A stretch of 64,000 nt of DNA from Bacteroidota bacterium (GCA_018268015.1 JAFDXJ010000053.1:62001-126000), one strand, 5' to 3'; counted from the first letter of the stretch, positions 25,454 through 34,935 are shown. A program made the numbers and translations. The notes: generated by a model not told the origin, from the sequence alone.

Positions 25454-26554
25454 ATGAATAAATTTACAAATCCGGAAAATGAAACGGAATCAATCCGTCC
25501 CACAAGGAAGAAACCTTTATATCCTATCTGTAGCAGGTTGCAGGAATATCTTATTGAATATGGCCGCGAGATGAGCCTCCCGGCTACTTATCGGGATTTA
25601 TTACGTTTTACATATTCTGTACCATTAAGAGATAAGTATGGCAAAGATACTTTATGGGAGTCCGTCAGTTATGATATGCGTGATTGGGAATATCTTAGAG
25701 ATAGTTTAGTAAGTATATATGCCAGTATAAAAACAGAAGGTGATCTGAGTTTTATTAATCATCTTGATGTAGCCCGGATTGACTTTTGTAGTTTTGGTAA
25801 TAGTCAGCCTTTTCGTATTCGAATTATTAATAAATTTAATGACAACTACGATCATTATTATATAAAACCGGCAGATGCTAACAGGGTTTATGGACTTGAA
25901 CTGGAACATTTGTTATCGCCAAACAGGATCACTTACCTGACCAATCAGCAGACACTGGTGGAAGAACACATCCCTGGAATACCGGGAGATTTGTTTATTG
26001 AAAATTATTTAAACAGGCCTGATACCAATCCCATCCGGCTGGCAAAAGAGTTTGTAAAATTTAATGAGAGATGTTTTGTTCGCCTTTTAGGTGATATGCG
26101 TAGTTATAATTTTGTATTCAATATTACGCCAGATATTGAAGATGTGCAGTATAGTATCAGGCCCATTGATTTTGATCAGCAATCTTATGAAGGAAGAAAA
26201 AATCTTTACCTCCCCCAATTTTTTAAAGAAAATAAACCTTTGGTAGAATTGGTGATGAAACATTTAAATACAACAACCATTGCCCAATACCAGGCTGAAG
26301 AACATACCATGATGGCATTTCGACTGATATCATCGCGATATCGCATTAAAGAATTACTGGATATAATGCATATTGATGCAATTTCTAAAAGTGAAAAAGT
26401 TGAACAACTTCGAAGCGAATTAGCAGCACATTTTCACCAACGATTTTTCTTAAGGTCTCAGAATATGGGTGAAATTTTAAAAATGCAATTAAAGCAATCC
26501 CTCCAGGACAGCCTGCGGTTAATACCCAAAACCAAAAGTCGTTTTGGTGATTAA
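25454..26554 (+). CDS. Uncharacterised protein with kinase-like motif order
   Basis: A 366-residue protein of no family I can name. The motif order resembles the aminoglycoside-phosphotransferase/protein-kinase-like fold: a lysine in HYYIKPAD (K138) followed by glutamates E149/E151; a hinge-like LVEEHIPGIPGDLF (168-181); GDMRSYNF (D214, N219) in place of the HGDxxxxN catalytic loop; and IRPIDFDQQ (D239, D241) in place of the metal-binding DFG/IDFD motif. The histidine usual before the catalytic aspartate is replaced by leucine-glycine. No signal peptide; the C-terminus is helical and charged. The function is inference only. It converges on the FAH gene with 3 bases between stops. Confidence 0.7.
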   Translation: MNKFTNPENETESIRPTRKKPLYPICSRLQEYLIEYGREMSLPATYRDLLRFTYSVPLRDKYGKDTLWESVSYDMRDWEYLRDSLVSIYASIKTEGDLSFINHLDVARIDFCSFGNSQPFRIRIINKFNDNYDHYYIKPADANRVYGLELEHLLSPNRITYLTNQQTLVEEHIPGIPGDLFIENYLNRPDTNPIRLAKEFVKFNERCFVRLLGDMRSYNFVFNITPDIEDVQYSIRPIDFDQQSYEGRKNLYLPQFFKENKPLVELVMKHLNTTTIAQYQAEEHTMMAFRLISSRYRIKELLDIMHIDAISKSEKVEQLRSELAAHFHQRFFLRSQNMGEILKMQLKQSLQDSLRLIPKTKSRFGD

Positions 26555-26557
26555 TTT

Positions 26558-27577
26558 TTATTTTACTGCTTGATTCTTTTTTATGGCGAGTAAGGAAAAG
26601 TCGCTTTCTTCTTTTACAATCGTATTTTCTAAAGTTCCTAAGCCGTCAATCGATAAACAAATTTCATCTCCGGCCTGTAACCACTGAGGAACGAATGCAG
26701 GATCATTTAATTTTCCGGTTCCATTCAACTCCAGGAAACAGCCTGTGCCACAGGTGCCACTACCAATTACATCTCCCGGTTGCAATGTTACGCCATAGGA
26801 ACAACGTTCAATAATTTCAGCAAAGGTCCAATCCATATCTCCTACATTACCTTCACTTACCTTTTTTCCATTAATGGTACATTCCATTTTTAAATTCCAG
26901 GATTTGCCCGTATGTCCTTGTTTGGGAGGAATTTCAAAATTGCTCAATTCATCCAGGCTTACCAGGTAAGGGCCAATAACGGTGGAGAAATCCTTTCCTT
27001 TTGCCGGCCCAAGATTTAATTGCATTTCCTCCATTTGCAATAAGCGGGCGCTCATATCATTCATGATCATCAAACCGCCAATATAATCATCGGCTTCTTC
27101 AGCCCGAATATTTCTTCCGGCTCTGCATATAACGATGGCTACTTCCAGTTCAAAATCTAATTTTTGAAAATGATCCGGCATGCAAAATATTTTACCCGGG
27201 CCCTGGATGCTATGATGATTTGTAAAATAGAAAATGGGAAACTCATCAAAAGCAGGAATCATATCCACACCGCGGTTGCGTCTTGCTGCAGCTACATGCT
27301 GGCGAAACGCATAACCATCCCTGCAACTGGAAGGAAATGGCACAGGAGCAAGAAGGGTTACGGAATCCATAGGTATTCCCTGGATTTTCTTGATTTCATC
27401 TTTTATTAATGCTTCATTTACCTTCACCAGGCTTTCATAATTATCATCCCAATAGATCAATAACATATTCATGGAAGATGGGAGATCCGGATGTAATTTA
27501 TCGGTATCAAACAAAAGATTTTTGTGCACCAGGGCCAGTTGATCATGTCCGTCTTTTAAATAAGAAACTATTTTCAT
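26558..27577 (-). CDS. Fumarylacetoacetate hydrolase family protein
   Basis: A 339-residue FAH-superfamily protein. The C-terminal FAH domain has the metal ligands in KLDFELEVAIVI (first glutamates) and MIMNDMSARLLQ (aspartate), and GDVIGSGTCGTGCFLELN is the conserved strand-turn near the end. The N-terminal 90 residues form the small domain of fumarylacetoacetase-like enzymes. Members cleave fumarylacetoacetate (tyrosine breakdown) or hydrate/hydrolyse related 2-oxo acids. No other tyrosine degradation gene is nearby. It is probably transcribed alone from the -7 element at 27593-27600. Confidence 0.88.
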   Translation of the reverse strand: MKIVSYLKDGHDQLALVHKNLLFDTDKLHPDLPSSMNMLLIYWDDNYESLVKVNEALIKDEIKKIQGIPMDSVTLLAPVPFPSSCRDGYAFRQHVAAARRNRGVDMIPAFDEFPIFYFTNHHSIQGPGKIFCMPDHFQKLDFELEVAIVICRAGRNIRAEEADDYIGGLMIMNDMSARLLQMEEMQLNLGPAKGKDFSTVIGPYLVSLDELSNFEIPPKQGHTGKSWNLKMECTINGKKVSEGNVGDMDWTFAEIIERCSYGVTLQPGDVIGSGTCGTGCFLELNGTGKLNDPAFVPQWLQAGDEICLSIDGLGTLENTIVKEESDFSLLAIKKNQAVK

Positions 27578-27592
27578 GCGCTATTTTTTTTG

Positions 27593-27600
27593 CAAAAATA
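27593..27600 (-). promoter_or_regulatory. -7 promoter element of the FAH gene
   Basis: On the minus strand TATTTTTG matches TAnnTTTG and ends 15 bases before the ATG at 27577. Confidence 0.5.
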
Positions 27601-27644
27601 ATTCAAAGAAATTTGGAATATCTTTTAAAAACAATTTGTCCAAT

Positions 27645-28703
27645 TTATTTTACCTGCATGGCATCTCTTAAACCATTTCCCAATAAATTAAATGCGAGAA
27701 CCAAAAGCATAATAGCAATACCCGGTTCCAGAGCCGCCATCGGATTCCCGGTAATAATAAAATTGTAGTTTTCTCTGATCATAAGTCCCCAACTGGGTTG
27801 TGGAGGTTGTACACCAATACCCAAAAAACTCAAGCCTGCTTCAATTAGAATGGCGGCTGCAAAATTGGCCGCAGCAATAACCATTACCGGTCCGAAAATA
27901 TTGGGAAGAATATGGCGATAAATGATTCGCGTATCTGAAAACCCCAAAGCCCTCGCTGCTTCTACGTATTCCAATTCACGCGCTTCGAGGACCTGGCCGC
28001 GAACAAGCCTTGCCACATTCACCCACATCGTTAAACCTACCGCAATAAAAACCTGCCAAAACCCTTTCCCTAATATCAATGTTAAGGCAAATACAAAAAG
28101 CAAAGTGGGAATACTCCAAATTACATTTACAAACCACATAATGAGCTTATCTGTTTTACCGCCATAGTATCCGGCCAGGAGACCTAAAAAAATCCCTATT
28201 CCTAATGATAGGAGTACTGCAATAAAACCTACACTCAAACTCACCCGTGAACCGATGATAAGCCGGCTTAAAATATCTCTGCCAAACTTATCCGTACCCA
28301 ATAAAAATGTTTTTTGGATGACCGGGTTTGTGCTTAATGTGTGATATGAAAATGATATTCGTTCGGAAACATGATCATCCAAATATTTTTGAGCTACCAG
28401 GCTGTCTTTATTTTTTGAAAAGGAATTGATCGGGATGTAATCGCAACTATCTGCTAATCCATCCAGAAGGCGCTTTATAAAATGATTGTCCTCAATACTA
28501 CCATCTTTTTTTAATTGTACAAAAGAAATAGAAAATCCGGGTTTTTTGTTTGCTATTTCGGGGATAATCCTGTTGGCAAATGGAGAATGATCCGGCGCCA
28601 CGAAATAGGCAAAGACCGCGGCCATACATGTGATCAATATCACAATTATCCCAAAAACGGCGGATGGTGACCTGAATAGTTTTTTTAAAAAGCCTGAGTT
28701 CAT
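27645..28703 (-). CDS. ABC transporter permease, DppC/OppC type
   Basis: A 352-residue inner-membrane permease of the peptide/nickel import family. After a first membrane segment (residues ~16-36) there is an extracytoplasmic insertion to about residue 120. The conserved core follows: LLGTDKFGRDILSRLIIGSRVSLSVG, the EAA loop VEAARALGFSDTRIIYRHILPN, and LIEAGLSFLGIGVQPPQPSWG near the end. The partner permease, ATPases and binding protein are not in the window, so it is an orphan subunit. It lies 21 bases after the GT2 gene and is probably co-transcribed with it. Confidence 0.92.
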   Translation of the reverse strand: MNSGFLKKLFRSPSAVFGIIVILITCMAAVFAYFVAPDHSPFANRIIPEIANKKPGFSISFVQLKKDGSIEDNHFIKRLLDGLADSCDYIPINSFSKNKDSLVAQKYLDDHVSERISFSYHTLSTNPVIQKTFLLGTDKFGRDILSRLIIGSRVSLSVGFIAVLLSLGIGIFLGLLAGYYGGKTDKLIMWFVNVIWSIPTLLFVFALTLILGKGFWQVFIAVGLTMWVNVARLVRGQVLEARELEYVEAARALGFSDTRIIYRHILPNIFGPVMVIAAANFAAAILIEAGLSFLGIGVQPPQPSWGLMIRENYNFIITGNPMAALEPGIAIMLLVLAFNLLGNGLRDAMQVK

Positions 28704-28724
28704 TTTTATTAAACTGGTTTTTAA

Positions 28725-29876
28725 TCAATGCACTTTTCTTCCTTTCCATTGATAGGTACCCATACTTCCAAACAGCCCGGAAATGACCGTATATATGATA
28801 TGAAAGGGCTGCATCAAAGGAAACCACCACAGTTGTCTTTGCCTGTTGAAAAACTTTGCGGCCGGATACATGAGCAACAATTCAATAATGGTTTTAATAA
28901 AAATGATTCCAAGCCAATAGACAATCAATCCGGGTTTAAAAAATGAATATATTAAAACAGCAAACAAAAATACATTCAACAGGTACACCCATAATAAAAC
29001 AAAAAATATTTTTTTATCATCATAATGGGTTGCTTTACTGGCCCAACGAATACGTTGATTAATAAAATTTTTCCATGTACCCATAGGAGCGGTTTGAACG
29101 ATTGAACCGGGATGATACAAGTAAGCTATTTTTCCGGGAAATTGTTTTTTAAATTTATTCATCAACAACATATCATCACCACTGGCTATTTTATCCAAAC
29201 CCTGGAAACCATTTACAGTAAAAAAAGCTTCTTTTTGATAAGCCAGGTTTGCACCATTGCACATACTATGAAAACCGGCAGATACAGATGCAGCGGTGAT
29301 ACCTTGTAAGCTGATAAAATCCAATGATTGGAAAAGGGAAAGAAAACCTCCCTGATGGGTGAATAGGACCGGCGCAGCTATAAACACCGGTTTTTTTTCA
29401 TTGATAAAAGCATTGAACAATTTCAACCAATCCTTTCCCACCATACAATCAGCATCGGTAGTAATAATCCATTCATAGGATGAACGATCAACCGCAATTT
29501 CAATGGCCTTTTTTTTAAAAGAATTGATGTGACCGGAAATGATATTTTTTAATTCTATCAAATGAACATGAGGGTATTTTTGAGAATATTGATTTACAAT
29601 GGATGCAGTATTATCCGTAGAAAAATCATCAATGACCATTATTTCAAACTTATTTTGCGGATAATTATTTTTAAGAATACTCTCCAGGCAAACACCAATA
29701 TTTTTTTCTTCATTCCTTGCAGGGATAATAATGGAAAATGATTGAAATAATCCCATCTCTGTGCCCGGTGTAAAGATTGGCAATTTCAAAAGCCATTTTC
29801 TATACTGAAGAATGAACAGTATATAAGGTACTAAGAAAATAATGGTACACAAAAGAATGATGATCATATAGGACAA
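28725..29876 (-). CDS. Membrane-anchored glycosyltransferase family 2
   Basis: A 383-residue GT2 enzyme with an N-terminal membrane helix (residues ~2-24) and two to three C-terminal helices (~300-360). The catalytic domain has FSIIIPARNEEKNIG, VIDDFSTDNT, ITTDADCMVG (the DxD metal site), ASGDDMLL and NQRIRWASK, the Q-x-x-R-W motif of processive-type transferases. It probably builds a polysaccharide or modifies a lipid-linked sugar at the inner membrane; the product is unknown. It begins 12 bases after the alpha/beta hydrolase gene. Confidence 0.92.
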   Translation of the reverse strand: MSYMIIILLCTIIFLVPYILFILQYRKWLLKLPIFTPGTEMGLFQSFSIIIPARNEEKNIGVCLESILKNNYPQNKFEIMVIDDFSTDNTASIVNQYSQKYPHVHLIELKNIISGHINSFKKKAIEIAVDRSSYEWIITTDADCMVGKDWLKLFNAFINEKKPVFIAAPVLFTHQGGFLSLFQSLDFISLQGITAASVSAGFHSMCNGANLAYQKEAFFTVNGFQGLDKIASGDDMLLMNKFKKQFPGKIAYLYHPGSIVQTAPMGTWKNFINQRIRWASKATHYDDKKIFFVLLWVYLLNVFLFAVLIYSFFKPGLIVYWLGIIFIKTIIELLLMYPAAKFFNRQRQLWWFPLMQPFHIIYTVISGLFGSMGTYQWKGRKVH

Positions 29877-29888
29877 AGAAAATCAATA

Positions 29889-30707
29889 TTATTGATAGAA
29901 TGCCCGGGCGATTTCAGGCCAATATTTCTCACGCATGATTTGATGGCCTGCATTGAGGATCAAAACCTTTACCTGGGGATTGTTTTTTTTGAGATATGTA
30001 CTTCGGCTACTTAAAATGATACGGTCATAATTTCCAAAAACCAGGGTGAGTGGGATTTTATTTTTTAATACGAGTTTTTTAACCAGTGGAATGGATGGTT
30101 TGAATTTTCTAAAAAGGGTCCATCTTTTATATAATAAGTCACGCGCCTGGGGATCATCCAGGTAATGATGCACAAATTTGTAAACACTTTTATTCAATAT
30201 TTTAATTTGATATGCTCCTTCCATGAGTTGGAAAAACCATCCGGGATGAAACATGGTTTTTTGAAACAGGAAATTCCCAGCTTTCGTTTGTGTGGAGATA
30301 AAATGCCAGAAATTCTCATGCAAACCATCGGGACAAAAAAGAGCCATCATTTCAAAGTCATTGGGTGAAGCGGAGAAAAGGCTTAGAGCCAACCTGCCAC
30401 CCATGCTATAACCTAATAAATGGATTTTGTTTTCATTACTCAATGAAATGCCCTCCTTTTTGCATATAAGAATAATCCACTGAAGCAAATCCGAGGGAAG
30501 AAATGCATTTTTCTTATCCCATTTCGTTGAACCATGTAATGGCAGATCCGGCGCAATGATACAATACGCTTTGCCCAAATATTTTTCCAAAAAATAAAAA
30601 CTATCCCCACTATCCCCATATCCATGCAGGCAAAACAATATTTTGGAGCCCTGGCCAAAAACATGATATGCCACAGTTGAATTTTCATATTTCAAAAGAT
30701 GTAACAT
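29889..30707 (-). CDS. Alpha/beta hydrolase
   Basis: A 272-residue alpha/beta-hydrolase-fold protein. The oxyanion-hole strand FCLHGYGDSGDSF, the nucleophile elbow LLGYSMGGRLAL (GxSxG), the acid region LVFGNYDRIIL and a C-terminal histidine in LNAGHQIM are all in place. No signal peptide, so it is likely cytosolic. The substrate cannot be told. It heads a three-gene set with the membrane GT2 and the DppC-type permease, which share only position. Confidence 0.9.
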   Translation of the reverse strand: MLHLLKYENSTVAYHVFGQGSKILFCLHGYGDSGDSFYFLEKYLGKAYCIIAPDLPLHGSTKWDKKNAFLPSDLLQWIILICKKEGISLSNENKIHLLGYSMGGRLALSLFSASPNDFEMMALFCPDGLHENFWHFISTQTKAGNFLFQKTMFHPGWFFQLMEGAYQIKILNKSVYKFVHHYLDDPQARDLLYKRWTLFRKFKPSIPLVKKLVLKNKIPLTLVFGNYDRIILSSRSTYLKKNNPQVKVLILNAGHQIMREKYWPEIARAFYQ

Positions 30708-30903
30708 CCTGTAACAGTCAAACTTACTATAGAATATAAATGAACGGGATCATGTGGAAAATTATAACGACAATTTTATAACCCGGCCTATTCAAAAAGT
30801 TAAAACTTTTAAAACAGTAAACGGTTCTTATGCTTTATCGTATTCTACTTGGAATTTTATCAAGACTTTAAATAATTGAGTTCTTTAGAGTTGGGTTTGC
30901 TCT

Positions 30904-30911
30904 TATCTTTG
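30904..30911 (+). promoter_or_regulatory. -7 promoter element of the marR-acyl-CoA dehydrogenase pair
   Basis: TATCTTTG matches TAnnTTTG and ends 23 bases before the marR ATG at 30935. Confidence 0.5.
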
Positions 30912-30934
30912 AAAAAAGTTGCATAGCTAACTAT

Positions 30935-31390
30935 ATGCCAAACAACTATTTTCAAAAAGGAGACCTTTACAGCATTATTAATGGTTTAGCGAATACCGCT
31001 ATTACAAGAAGATTGCAGAAAAACTTTAAAGATGCAGGCTTGGAAATTACCATTGAGCAGTGGAGTGTTTTATATCATTTATGGGATCAAAATGGCTTGA
31101 GCCAGCAGGAATTATGTAATCTTACATACCGGGATAAGCCAAGTGTGACAAGACTTATAGACAACCTGGAAAAACAAAAACTTGTAAAAAGAGTGGCATC
31201 TAAAAAAGATAGAAGAAAAAATATAGTGACATTAACCGAACATGCAATGTCTTTGCAAAAAATCACATTTGAACTGGCCAACAAGACCCTTGATGAAGCC
31301 TTATCAGGAATAAAAAAGGCAGATATCCTGATCGTTAAAAATGTATTACATAAAGTGTTTAGTAATTTACAATTTACCAATATTCAATAA
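30935..31390 (+). CDS. MarR family transcriptional regulator
   Basis: A 151-residue winged-helix regulator: TIEQWSVLYHLWDQNGLSQQELCNLTYRDKPSVTRLIDNLEKQKLVKR is the HTH and recognition helix, KDRRKNIVTLTEHA the wing. MarR proteins bind short palindromes as dimers and often respond to phenolic or acyl-CoA ligands. The gene is 15 bases before the acyl-CoA dehydrogenase gene, so it probably controls that gene and itself. The neighbouring phenylacetate operon could supply a ligand, but this is speculative. Confidence 0.93.
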   Translation: MPNNYFQKGDLYSIINGLANTAITRRLQKNFKDAGLEITIEQWSVLYHLWDQNGLSQQELCNLTYRDKPSVTRLIDNLEKQKLVKRVASKKDRRKNIVTLTEHAMSLQKITFELANKTLDEALSGIKKADILIVKNVLHKVFSNLQFTNIQ

Positions 31391-31405
31391 ATAAAATTTC
31401 CTAAA

Positions 31406-33220
31406 ATGGAAACAGCAGTTAAAACAAAAGAGATGCTCCGTGGAGGAGAATGGCTTATTAAAGAGAGCAATGCGGATGATGTATTCTTCCGGGAAGACAT
31501 GAGTGAAGAACAATTAATGATTTATGATATGTGTCAACAGTTCATGAAATCAGAAGTGATTCCAGTGATCAATCGCATTGATAATTTAGAACCGGGGCTC
31601 ATGCCTATGTTATTGGAAAAATGTGGAGATGCGGGATTATTGGGAGTTTCTGTGCCTGAAATATATGGTGGCCTGGAAAAGGATGCTGTTACAAGTAACC
31701 TGGTTTCTGAAGCTTTGGGAACAGGATATTCCTTTTCTGTAGCTTATTCGGCACATACTGGAATTGGGACTTTACCTATATTGTATTTTGGTACAGAAGC
31801 TCAAAAGGAAAAGTATTTACCTAAATTGGTGAGTGGTGAATGGAAAGCTTCTTATGGACTTACGGAGCCCGGAAGCGGAAGTGATGCATTGGGAGCAAAA
31901 ACGACAGCCACTTTAACGGAAGATGGAAAATACTACGTTTTAAATGGCCAGAAATGCTGGATAACGAATGGTGGTTTTGCAAATGTGTTTACCGTTTTTG
32001 CCAAAATAAAAGGGAAGGATTTACCTCCTGAAAAATCAGGATTCACTGCGTTTATTTTGGAAAAAGGAATGGAAGGTTTTACCCAGGGGCCAGAAGAACA
32101 TAAGATGGGTATTAAAGGTTCTTCAACAGTACAATTATTTTTCCAGGATTGTAAAGTACCGGTAGAAAATGTATTAGGAGAAATAGGCCGGGGTCATATC
32201 ATCGCGTTTAATATTCTTAATATTGGCAGGATCAAATTGGGGTCTGCCACTTTAGGCGCTTCTAAAGTGGTTATTTCAGACTCTGTTGATTATGCAATTA
32301 ACCGGGAACAATTCAAAACATCTATAGCAAACTTTGGTGCTATTAAATTTAAACTTGCTGAGATGGTTATCAAAACCTGGATATCAGGTTGTGGTTTATT
32401 CCGTACGGCAAAAATGATGGATGATAAAGAGCAAGAAATTTTAAAAGAAGGGAAATCTTTTTCTGAAGCATTATTAGGTGCCGCAGAAGAATATGCTATT
32501 GAATGTGCTATCCTTAAAGTTGTAGGCAGTGAAGTTTTAAATTATGCGGTAGATGAAGGTGTCCAAATTCATGGGGGCAATGGCTTCAGTGACGAATATA
32601 ATATTTCAAGAGCTTATAGGGATTGTAGGATCAACAGGATATTTGAAGGTACCAATGAGATTAACAGGTTGCTGATTGTGGATATGACATTAAAAAGAGC
32701 ATTAAATGGAAGGCTCAATTTACTTGGCCCAGCTTCTGAAGTGGCCAAAGAATTAATGAGTATCCCGGATATGAGTGAAGACGATTCGTTATTTAGCGAA
32801 GAGAAAAAATACATAGCAAACTTTAAGAAAGCAATTCTAATGGTTGCAGGCGCTGCAGTTCAAAAATTGATGACCAGCTTGAAAGATGAACAGGAAATCA
32901 TCATGAATATTGCGGATATGGCAATTTATACATTTTTAAGTGAGAGCGCGCTGTTACGATTAATCAAAATGACCCATAAATCAGGCGAAGAAAAAACCGG
33001 CATTTTTAAGGATATGGTATTTACTTATATTCATGATGCAGCCGATCATATTCATAAAGCTGCCAAAGATGCAATCAATGCTTTTGCTTCCGGCGATGAG
33101 CTTCGGATGATGCAAATCGGATTGAAAAGATTTACTAAAACGCAACCGTATAATTCAAAAGATGCTCGTCGTAGAATCGCTGATTATATGATTGAAAAAG
33201 GGAAGTATCCTTTTACATAA
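31406..33220 (+). CDS. Acyl-CoA dehydrogenase, long form
   Basis: A 604-residue FAD-dependent acyl-CoA dehydrogenase. The classical domains cover residues ~25-430: YGLTEPGSGSDALGAKTTA (FAD/substrate signature), KCWITNGGFANVFTVFAKI, KMGIKGSSTVQLFFQDC, and the second signature VQIHGGNGFSDEYNISRAYRDCRINRIFEGTNEI. An extra ~170-residue helical C-terminal region follows, as in the VLCAD/ACAD9-like group. It oxidises acyl-CoA to enoyl-CoA; chain length is unclear. It is co-transcribed with marR and ends at a strong terminator. Confidence 0.94.
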   Translation: METAVKTKEMLRGGEWLIKESNADDVFFREDMSEEQLMIYDMCQQFMKSEVIPVINRIDNLEPGLMPMLLEKCGDAGLLGVSVPEIYGGLEKDAVTSNLVSEALGTGYSFSVAYSAHTGIGTLPILYFGTEAQKEKYLPKLVSGEWKASYGLTEPGSGSDALGAKTTATLTEDGKYYVLNGQKCWITNGGFANVFTVFAKIKGKDLPPEKSGFTAFILEKGMEGFTQGPEEHKMGIKGSSTVQLFFQDCKVPVENVLGEIGRGHIIAFNILNIGRIKLGSATLGASKVVISDSVDYAINREQFKTSIANFGAIKFKLAEMVIKTWISGCGLFRTAKMMDDKEQEILKEGKSFSEALLGAAEEYAIECAILKVVGSEVLNYAVDEGVQIHGGNGFSDEYNISRAYRDCRINRIFEGTNEINRLLIVDMTLKRALNGRLNLLGPASEVAKELMSIPDMSEDDSLFSEEKKYIANFKKAILMVAGAAVQKLMTSLKDEQEIIMNIADMAIYTFLSESALLRLIKMTHKSGEEKTGIFKDMVFTYIHDAADHIHKAAKDAINAFASGDELRMMQIGLKRFTKTQPYNSKDARRRIADYMIEKGKYPFT

Positions 33221-33251
33221 AAAAAGCCGGCTAAAAAGCCGGCTTTTTTTT
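33221..33251. terminator. Strong terminator between the acyl-CoA dehydrogenase and the lipoprotein gene
   Basis: AAAAAGCCGGC (33221-33231) pairs with GCCGGCTTTTT (33238-33248) around 6 bases, with T and A runs on both sides, so it can serve both convergent genes. Confidence 0.9.
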
Positions 33252-33266
33252 GAGGTGAATATTCAT

Positions 33267-33878
33267 TTACCTGCCATGGCCATATTTCTCAAAAGTATTT
33301 TGAATCAGTTGCATGACTTCGATAAACTTTTTCCTGTCTGAATTTCCCGGACAACAAGATTCATAAAAAACCGGTTCATAAAAAGATGGGTTGATGATAT
33401 TCGTTTTTGTAAGCCATAATAATCGGGAAGTTGTTCCGTCATTGATATTACAGTTTTTGGGAGGATTACTACCACAAAAATCTTTTCCTCCATCTCCTTT
33501 TATTGCCGCAATATTATTTTTTTCAAAAGATTTCAGGACTGCTTCACAGGCTTCTTTTGGTAACAAGACAGGATTGATATTATACGGATGTGAACCATTT
33601 ATTTTTGCACTTTCCATTAAATTGACATAATAAAAATATCCTGTCCATTCTTCGCCTTTTTTTGTAATAATCTGGTACGTAGCAGATTGTCCCCAGGCAT
33701 TTGCTTCTACTACATTTGCCAGTACCAGGTCATTGTTTTGTTGTAAGGAAGCAATGACGGAATCGGTATACAGATTTTCATTTTCCATAGATCCTGTTTT
33801 ATCCCCAGCTAATTTTTGCGTGTTCGCACATGAGACAAGAGAAATTGCAAACGACAGGGCATATAAGATATTTTTCAT
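33267..33878 (-). CDS. Hypothetical lipoprotein
   Basis: A 203-residue protein with a short lipoprotein signal (lipobox SLVSC, cysteine 17). The rest has five further cysteines, including CGSNPPKNC and a CC pair in ESCCPGNSDRKKF, suggesting disulfides in the periplasm. I do not recognise a family. It follows paaY on the same strand after about 40 bases, but probably has nothing to do with phenylacetate breakdown. Confidence 0.65.
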   Translation of the reverse strand: MKNILYALSFAISLVSCANTQKLAGDKTGSMENENLYTDSVIASLQQNNDLVLANVVEANAWGQSATYQIITKKGEEWTGYFYYVNLMESAKINGSHPYNINPVLLPKEACEAVLKSFEKNNIAAIKGDGGKDFCGSNPPKNCNINDGTTSRLLWLTKTNIINPSFYEPVFYESCCPGNSDRKKFIEVMQLIQNTFEKYGHGR

Positions 33879-33919
33879 ATTTTTTTAAAATAGATGAATG
33901 GTTTATTAAAATTACATAA

Positions 33920-34519
33920 TCAAATTTTACCACCTCTTTTTTTCCAAATTTCATAAACGGGGTCTTGTTTCTTTTGCACCTTAGGGATTTCACGCAAAGG
34001 TTCACAAGGCTTCCAGTTTGCATGCATCGTTTCGGGTAAAGACTGGTATAATTTTGTCCCTTCTGTTTTCCATTGAATCATGTCATCACTTACCTGGCGA
34101 ATTATTTTTGCAGGATTGCCGGCCATCAAGGACCGTGCAGGAATTTTTTCACCACTTTTAATAAAACTCAATGCACCCACGATACATTCATCACCTAATT
34201 CTACTTCATCCATTAATACAGCATTCATACCCACCAGGCAATTTTTACCAATCTGAGCACCATGAATAACTGCTCCATGGCCAATATGCGCTCCTTCTTT
34301 TAATAAGACAGTGATACCCGGAAACATGTGGATCGTACAATTTTCCTGTACATTACAACCATCTTCCAAAATGATGCCACCCCAATCGCCACGCAATGCC
34401 GCTCCGGGGCCTATATAACAATTTTTACCGATTATCACATTGCCGGTAACGGCTGCCTGAGGGTGTATAAATGCAGATGCATCAATGACCGGGATATATG
34501 CTCCGTATGAATAAATCAA
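33920..34519 (-). CDS. paaY: Hexapeptide-repeat protein PaaY
   Basis: A 199-residue trimeric left-handed beta-helix protein of the gamma-carbonic-anhydrase group. Hexapeptide repeats run from ASAFIHPQAAVTGNVIIGKNCYIGPG to about residue 140; metal-binding histidines are in NCTIHMF and HIGHGAVIHGA. PaaY proteins act as thioesterases that relieve stalled paa intermediates. The start is TTG at 34519, overlapping the paaI stop as TTGA, so translation is coupled. It is the last paa gene of the operon. Confidence 0.9.
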   Translation of the reverse strand: MIYSYGAYIPVIDASAFIHPQAAVTGNVIIGKNCYIGPGAALRGDWGGIILEDGCNVQENCTIHMFPGITVLLKEGAHIGHGAVIHGAQIGKNCLVGMNAVLMDEVELGDECIVGALSFIKSGEKIPARSLMAGNPAKIIRQVSDDMIQWKTEGTKLYQSLPETMHANWKPCEPLREIPKVQKKQDPVYEIWKKRGGKI

Positions 34520-34935
34520 TTGATTAATTTTTTATTTGTCCTGAAACATGTTCCTTTAAAAATAGCAACCAGGTGGGCATGTTGATTGGTAATCTCTACC
34601 CGGTATAATCCGGTAGAACGACCATTATGAATTTCTTTTGCTTCTGCAATTAAAGTATCTCCCACATGCACCGGCTTGGTAAAATTGATTGCAGTATCCA
34701 AAGCTACTGATAAAACATTTCGATTATTACAGGCAAATGCAAATGCGCTGTCTGCAAGTGAAAATGCAATCCCTCCATGTATTATACCAAATCCATTTAT
34801 CATCTCTTCGCGTATCAACATTTTTATTTTACTCGTTCCTTCACTTATTTCTATAACTTCAATGCCCAGCCATTGACTGAAAAGGTCATGGTCCATCATG
34901 TGCGAAACGACTTCTATCGGAGTTTTTTCCTGCAT
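34516..34935 (-). CDS. paaI: Hydroxyphenylacetyl-CoA thioesterase PaaI
   Basis: A 139-residue hotdog-fold thioesterase. The PaaI active-site helix segment NGFGIIHGGIAFSLADSAFAFACN is present with the conserved glycine-histidine-glycine-glycine, followed by ALDTAINFTKPVHVGDTLIAEA. PaaI hydrolyses ring-hydroxylated phenylacetyl-CoA and so frees trapped CoA when ring opening fails. It is 12 bases after paaG and overlaps paaY by 4 bases. Confidence 0.93.
   Translation of the reverse strand: MQEKTPIEVVSHMMDHDLFSQWLGIEVIEISEGTSKIKMLIREEMINGFGIIHGGIAFSLADSAFAFACNNRNVLSVALDTAINFTKPVHVGDTLIAEAKEIHNGRSTGLYRVEITNQHAHLVAIFKGTCFRTNKKLIN

Noticed and set aside
30921..30938. GCATA/TATGC inverted repeat at the marR start as its operator
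   Set aside because: Arms are only 5 bases and the inner TAG/CTA symmetry is off-centre by one base.
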